Origin: JBEKYD01 sp049509915 | Lineage (GTDB): Bacteria; Acidobacteriota; Terriglobia; Bryobacterales; Bryobacteraceae | Assembly (NCBI GenBank): GCA_049509915.1 | Contig: JBEKZL010000029.1 | Location: forward strand, 1-40,179 | Reading direction: 5' to 3' | Length of the DNA stretch: 40,179 nt | The notes under the pieces: model-generated | Seen by the model: the letters and a program-made list of their open reading frames with translations, nothing else | Database searches by the model: none | What the model was told of the DNA's origin: nothing | Program-made: the position numbers and the translations under genes | Shown: in pieces, positions 34,551-40,179 of the stretch | Layout: every line of letters starts with the position of its first letter | Numbering within the stretch: position 1 is the stretch's first letter

Positions 34551-34741
34551 CCTGGGTCGCCCTGGTGGCCAGCCTCTGCATGGCGGCGGCAACTGCCTGC
34601 GTCTTCATTTTTGCCGTGAAGAAGGACTATTTCCGCAACCTCGAAGACACGAAATACCAGGTTTTTTGGAGCGATATGGAGGACCTGGTGGATTCCGCCA
34701 GGAACCCGAAGGACAAGGAGAATGACGATGGCGAATCATGA
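34541..34741 (+). CDS. ccoS: Small membrane protein resembling CcoS (cbb3 oxidase assembly)
   Basis: The product is 66 residues: one membrane span (WVALVASLCMAAATACVFIF), then AVKKDYFRNLEDTKYQVFWS and an acidic tail. CcoS/FixS proteins have one span followed by WAVxxGQFDDLExxxxxxLxDD; the phrase FAVKKDYFRNLE fits that frame loosely. CcoS is needed to load cofactors into the cbb3 core subunit. Its place directly before the bc-cbb3 genes supports the call, but the match is partial and a simple small subunit is possible. Its ATG is inside the end of the Rrf2 gene and its stop overlaps the Rieske gene by 14 bp. Confidence 0.58.
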   Translation: MELTWVALVASLCMAAATACVFIFAVKKDYFRNLEDTKYQVFWSDMEDLVDSARNPKDKENDDGES

Positions 34742-35195
34742 GCCGGAAGGGCCCACGCCGCGGCGGCGAGCCCTGATCTGGCTCTCCGGTTTTGGCTTGT
34801 TCGGCTCGGCGGCGCTGGCCGCGGTTTCGAACCTTATCTTCTTTAAGCCGCGCGTGACCTACAGTCCGAGCGCGCTGTTCAGTATCGGCAAACCGGACGA
34901 TTATCCGCCTGGCACGCGCATCGCGCGCGAGGTGGAGCGGGTCTGCGTGGTGCGCGAGGGCAACAAGATGGCCGCCATTTCCACCACGTGTACCCACCTG
35001 GGCTGCATTGTGGCGCTGGCCGATACCGGGTTTTCCTGTCCCTGTCACGGTTCGCGCTACGACCAGGACGGCAACGTCACCGGAGGTCCGGCACCCAAAG
35101 CGCTGGCCTGGTACCAGGTCAACCTGGCGCCGAATGGCGAGGTGATGGTGGACAAGAACACTGAAGTCCAGCAGGGGACCTACTTCACGTTATGA
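34728..35195 (+). CDS. Rieske iron-sulfur protein of a bc-type complex
   Basis: The product is 155 residues from ATG 34728, since AAGGAG ends 7 bp before it and only 1 bp before the alternative ATG 34722. RRRALIWLSGFGLFGSAALA is a Tat-like twin-arginine plus membrane anchor, normal for Rieske proteins, which are exported folded. Cluster ligands are in CTHLGC (near 85-90) and CPCHGS (near 104-109), giving Cys-His and Cys-His, with the two extra cysteines of the disulfide. It takes electrons from quinol at the positive side of the membrane and gives them to cytochrome c. Its TGA overlaps the cytochrome b start as ATGA. Confidence 0.95.
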   Translation: MANHEPEGPTPRRRALIWLSGFGLFGSAALAAVSNLIFFKPRVTYSPSALFSIGKPDDYPPGTRIAREVERVCVVREGNKMAAISTTCTHLGCIVALADTGFSCPCHGSRYDQDGNVTGGPAPKALAWYQVNLAPNGEVMVDKNTEVQQGTYFTL

Positions 35196-36481
35196 GCGAC
35201 GCTACGAAGGATTCGGGCCTCGTCACCGCCCTCAAGGAACTGCCCTCGAATGTGTGGAGTTCCATCTTCCGCAATCCGCTTCCGGCCAACGACCAGGAGC
35301 GCGCCGCCACCAGCTTCACCAACTTCTTTCTTCACCTGCACCCGGTGAAGGTGCACCGCAATACGCTGCGCCCGGCCTATACGCTGGGCCTGGGGCTGAT
35401 CTCCTTCTTTCTGTTCCTGATTCTGATCGTGACCGGCATCCTGCTGATGTTCTACTACGTGCCGTCGACCACCCAGGCCTACGACCGCATGCTGGACCTG
35501 CGCGGCACGGTGGCGTTCGGCATCTTTCTGCGCAACATGCACCGCTGGTCGGCCCACGGCATGGTGGCCATGGTGGCACTGCACCTGTGCCGCGTGTTCC
35601 TTACCGGGGCCTATAAGAAACCCCGCGAATTCAACTGGGTGCTGGGGGTGGTGTTGCTGCTGGTGACGCTGTTTCTGAGTTTCACCGGGTACTTGCTGCC
35701 GTGGGACCAACTGGCTTTCTGGGCCATCACGGTGGGGACGTCGATCGCCGGCTACGCCCCGCTGGTGGGGCAGCAGATGAAGTTCGTGCTGCTGGGCGAT
35801 ACCACCGTCGGGCAGGAGGCGCTGCTGCGCTTCTATGTGCTGCACGTGGCGGTGCTGCCGGCGGTGCTGACGCTGCTGATTGCGATTCACTTCTGGCGCA
35901 TTCGCAAGGACGGCGGGTTGTCCCGGCCGGCAGATGGACGGGGCAGGGAAGCCGGGGTGGTCAAAATGCGCCTGGAGCCGGCCGCCGCGCCCAAGGGCGC
36001 CACCGTAAAGACCTACGGCATGCAGGGCTTCGTGCGCGGGCCGTTCACCAAGATCGGCAATGTGCCCGACGATTCGGTATATAGCTGGCCGAACCTGCTG
36101 ATGGCGGAGTTGTTCGTGTTCGTGCTGACGCTTTCGGCCATCCTGGTGGTTTCGCTGCTGTTCAACGCGCCGCTGGAGCAGCCGGTAAACGTGATGCACC
36201 CGCCCAATCCGGCCAAAGCGCCGTGGTACTTCCTGGGCTTGCAGGAAATGGTGAGCTACTCGGCCTTCTGGGGCGGCATCGGCGTGCCCACCGTGATGGT
36301 GGTGCTGTTGATTCTGGCGCCGTATATCGACCGCGGCAAAGCGGGAGTGGGGCGTTGGTTCGCCAAGGAGCGGCTGCTGGCCAACACCATTTTCCTTACG
36401 CTGGCCGTTCTCAACGTGATCTTCATCGTCATCGGCACCTTCTTCCGCGGGCCGAACTGGACGTTGGTCTCGCCGTTCTGA
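35192..36481 (+). CDS. Cytochrome b of a bc/b6f-type complex (fused b6 and subunit IV)
   Basis: The product is 429 residues with about eight spans. Heme ligands are His117 and His131 (NMHRWSAHGMVAMVALHLCRV) and His218 and His233 (LRFYVLHVAVL...AIHFWRI). The 14- and 15-residue spacings are those of cytochrome b6, not mitochondrial cytochrome b. The second half corresponds to subunit IV, joined by a linker near 240-290 (PADGRGREAG, KGATVKTYGMQGF). The quinol-site PEWY motif is APWY (PPNPAKAPWYFLGLQEM, near 336-352). The complex would oxidise menaquinol or a similar quinol and pump charge. No separate cytochrome c1 or f gene follows; the seven-heme protein next to it probably fills that role. 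Confidence 0.95.
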   Translation: MSDATKDSGLVTALKELPSNVWSSIFRNPLPANDQERAATSFTNFFLHLHPVKVHRNTLRPAYTLGLGLISFFLFLILIVTGILLMFYYVPSTTQAYDRMLDLRGTVAFGIFLRNMHRWSAHGMVAMVALHLCRVFLTGAYKKPREFNWVLGVVLLLVTLFLSFTGYLLPWDQLAFWAITVGTSIAGYAPLVGQQMKFVLLGDTTVGQEALLRFYVLHVAVLPAVLTLLIAIHFWRIRKDGGLSRPADGRGREAGVVKMRLEPAAAPKGATVKTYGMQGFVRGPFTKIGNVPDDSVYSWPNLLMAELFVFVLTLSAILVVSLLFNAPLEQPVNVMHPPNPAKAPWYFLGLQEMVSYSAFWGGIGVPTVMVVLLILAPYIDRGKAGVGRWFAKERLLANTIFLTLAVLNVIFIVIGTFFRGPNWTLVSPF

Positions 36482-36494
36482 GGAGGATTCGAGG

Positions 36495-38280
36495 ATGAGA
36501 CTGGCACTTGCCATCGCAAGCTTCGTCGTTCTGATCGTACACGGACTGGTGTTCTACGATCAGTTTTCCAACCGTTGGGCGCGGCACCAGACGGCCTATT
36601 TCGAGCAGGCCCGCTCGCTCTCGCATAATGCCCGCGAGCGCGCCGAGATGGAGACGAAGTCTCCCGAGATCGCCCAGGTTATGGTGACCAGCTTCGGCGA
36701 GACGCGCGTCGACCGCTGCACCACCTGCCACGCCGCCGCCGACGATCCGCGCTTCACCGGAGCCGGCGACCCGCTGCGCACCCATCCTTATTCGGAAGCC
36801 ATGGGCGACGTGTTCCGCAACGGGCGCTGGGAGCGGCGGCACAAGTTCACCGATTTCGGCTGCACCGTCTGCCACGACGGCCAGGGCCGCGGCTTGGACA
36901 CCTATTACAGCCACGGCGAGGACGAGTTCTGGCCGGAGCCGCTGGCCGGCTACGTCACCCAGGCCAACTGGCGCAAGGAGTTCGTGCCGCACCTGCGGGG
37001 CAAGGCGTTCATGGAGGCCAATTGCGCCCAATGCCATACCGACGAAAACTTCGCCGGCACGCCCAACGTGAACCGAGGCCGCAAGCTGTTCTACGCCACC
37101 AATTGCTATGGCTGCCACAAAATCGACGGCTTGAGCGAAGGCACGCTCGGACCCGACCTCACCGAAGCCGGCAAGAAGTACAAGATCGACTACCTGTGGG
37201 AGTCGATCGTGGACCCGCGCGCCAACCTGGCCACCTCCTTCATGCCCAAGTTCCACTTGAGCGACGAGGACGTGACTGCGCTGGTGATTTTCCTGAAGAG
37301 CCGGCGCGGGGTGAATTTCGCCGAAACCACGCTCGACCGGTACAAGGCGCACATCGCCAATATCGCGGTGGTGATTCCGCCCGGCACGGCGGGGGAAAAG
37401 GCCGGCGAGCAGTTAATCTCCGACCGCGCCTGCACCGCCTGCCACAAGCTTAAAGATAAAGATGGCGGCGTCTCGCCGGACCTGAGCTACGAGGGGTTGA
37501 TCCGGGACAACGCCTGGCTGATGGACCATTTCAAGAACACGCGCTCGCGCATTCCGGATTCGGTGATGCCGACGTTCCGTTTCCCGGAAGACGATTTTCG
37601 CGCCATCACCACCTATCTGGTAAGCCTGAAAACCCCGCCCGCGAAAGCGGCGCCGGCGGAAACATTCAAGGCGCTGTGCGCCCGCTGCCACGGGGAGAAA
37701 GGCGACGGCAACGGACCCATCGCCTGGTACCTGGATCCTTCGCCGCGCAATTTCGCCAACGCGTCCTTCATGAATTCGAAGCCGCGCGAGCGGCTGCTGG
37801 ATTCGATTCACAACGGCGTGGCCGGCACGTCCATGCCGCCGTGGGGTAAGGCGCTCGACGACGACCAGATCAAGGCGTTGCTGGCTTACGTTTCGGACAC
37901 CTTCACCAGGGAGCCTTTCAAACCGCTCAAGCCGCGCAAGGTGCCGGACACCAATCCGGTGCCGGCGACGACGCAATCGGCCTCCGCCGGAGAGGCCATG
38001 TTCCTGGAGCGCTGCACCGGCTGCCACGGGCGCAAGGCCGACGGCAAGGGCCCCAATTCGCTCGATATCAATCCCCACCCGCGCAATTTGCGCAACAGTT
38101 GGTTTGTCGCCAAGCTGGCCGACCGCAGAATTTTCGAATCGGTGCTATACGGAGTGCAGGGCACCGCCATGCCGCCATGGATCGACTACGGCATGTCGCA
38201 GCAGGACGTCGGAAATCTGATCAATTTCATTCGCAGCCTAAATCCGAAGACGCCGGGTTCAGGCGAGAAAGGGCAGACGT

Positions 38281-38294
<14 letters not shown>
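36495..38294 (+). CDS. Membrane-anchored heptaheme cytochrome c
   Basis: The product is 599 residues. A single uncleaved-looking N-terminal span (LALAIASFVVLIVHGLVFY) anchors a periplasmic protein with seven CxxCH sites: Cys75 (CTTCH), Cys123 (CTVCH), Cys177 (CAQCH), Cys204 (CYGCH), Cys313 (CTACH), Cys395 (CARCH) and Cys507 (CTGCH). The last three lie in class-I-like mono-heme domains, each with a distal Met candidate (for example SMPPW and AMPPW). AGGAGG lies 8 bp before the ATG. It probably accepts electrons from the Rieske protein in place of cytochrome c1 and passes them to the cbb3 oxidase. Fusion of several mono-heme domains would make a wire between the two complexes. Its end overlaps ccoN by 14 bp. 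Confidence 0.92.
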
Positions 38295-39670
<1,376 letters not shown>

Positions 39671-39678
<8 letters not shown>

Positions 39679-40179
39679 TCGGGCCGACAAGAGCGCGGGC
39701 TTTGCCATCGGCGCCGCGCTGGTGCTGTTCTTTATCGGCGGCACGCTGACCACTGTCATTCCCCCGCTGGTGGATAAAAGCTGGGGGCGGCCGTTCGAAA
39801 ATCACGATCCTCCCCCGCTGGTGGATAAAAGCTGGGGGCGGCCGTTCGAAAATCACGATCCTGCGAAAGGGCCTACCGGCAAGCTGCGGCCCTATACGGA
39901 GCTTGAAAAACACGGTTTGGCCATCTACACCCGCGAAGGCTGCTGGTACTGCCATACGCAGCAGACGAGGACGCTGGTGGCCGACACCAAGCGCAGCGGC
40001 TGGCGCGGGGTGGATTCACCCATTTCCACGCCCGACGAATTCGTCTACGACCAGCCCCACATGTTCGGCACCAAGCGCACCGGTCCCGACCTTTCGCGCG
40101 TGGGCGGCAAGTACAACACGCAGTGGCACCGGACGCATTTCCGCAATCCACGCGACCTGACGCCTGGTTCGGTGATGCC
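39671..40179 (+). CDS. ccoO: cbb3-type cytochrome c oxidase subunit II (cut by window end)
   Basis: The visible part is 169 residues. One N-terminal span (GFAIGAALVLFFIGGTLTTV) precedes a periplasmic domain with Cys91-His95 (EGCWYCHTQQTR), the single heme of CcoO, and GTKRTGPDLSRVGGKY near 133-148. AGGAGGG about 7 bp before the ATG lies within the end of ccoN. Residues 31-47 and 48-64 are an exact repeat of PPLVDKSWGRPFENHDP, so the heme motif sits 17 residues later than expected. CcoO carries electrons from cytochrome c toward CcoN. The rest of the gene, and any ccoP, lie beyond the window. Confidence 0.93.
39760..39862 (+). repeat. Perfect 51-bp in-frame tandem duplication inside ccoO
   Basis: Bases 39760-39811 recur unchanged at 39811-39862, a period of 51 bp or 17 codons, so the reading frame is kept. 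Each unit begins TCCCCCGCTGG and ends CACGATCCT. The exact identity, including all third codon positions, means it is recent or an assembly artefact. The unit lies just after the membrane anchor, before the heme domain. Confidence 0.97.

Noticed and set aside
35180..36514. 444-codon open frame on the minus strand
   Set aside because: It is antisense to cytochrome b, with low-complexity His/Gln-rich composition.

Overview
The window looks like chromosomal DNA of an Acidobacteriota member, most likely of the Solibacter/Bryobacter group. The evidence is a GC-rich coding bias, two secreted beta-propeller proteins carrying the C-terminal domain type known as TIGR03437 (the Solibacter C-terminal domain), an Oar-like TonB-dependent receptor with an N-terminal carboxypeptidase-regulatory-like domain, and a DUF1844 gene. 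This is inferred from recognised families; no search was run. I see no tRNA, rRNA, CRISPR array, transposase or phage gene.

Layout. 1-5006 is a surface-polysaccharide block on the minus strand: rfbA-rfbC-rfbB (dTDP-sugar synthesis, no rfbD) followed by two GT4-type glycosyltransferases. 5035-7059 is a secreted SBBP-repeat protein. 7146-7946 is a decayed patch holding an antitoxin-like gene fused onto the C-terminal half of a ParE/RelE toxin, and a histidine-kinase fragment. 8139-9379 carries a Tat-exported Mn-type superoxide dismutase converging on a two-cysteine glutathione peroxidase. 9546-11881 holds an HDOD protein, a Mop/TOBE protein, an ICMT-like methyltransferase and a GmhA-like isomerase. 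11924-15521 holds a secreted GH38 alpha-mannosidase divergent from a secreted mutarotase-like protein. 15647-18384 is a tight minus-strand operon DUF1844 - MBL hydrolase - ribF - terC. 18727-21232 has an unusual propeller protein converging on a DUF4386-like membrane protein. 21328-25144 is xdhC - mocA-like - AsmA with overlapping stops and starts. 25562-33842 holds a Uma2 protein, a TonB-dependent receptor, an NHL-propeller protein and a hybrid histidine kinase.

The most coherent system is 34075-40179 (plus strand, cut by the window end): a 20-codon leader ORF, an Rrf2 regulator with three cysteines, a CcoS-like protein, a Rieske protein, a fused b6/subunit IV-type cytochrome b, a membrane-anchored seven-heme cytochrome c, CcoN and CcoO. 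The genes overlap or are closely packed, so they read as one operon encoding a quinol-oxidising bc-type complex, its cytochrome c relay and a cbb3-type oxygen reductase. The ccoO gene carries a perfect 51-bp in-frame tandem duplication.

Three copies of a roughly 65-bp palindrome (2512, 15547, 20450) sit just beyond stop codons, two of them between convergent genes. They look like a genome-wide dispersed hairpin element. No single fully novel system could be proven. The best leads are the respiratory operon with its leader ORF, the palindrome family, and the module inserted into the TIGR03437 domain of the NHL-propeller protein.
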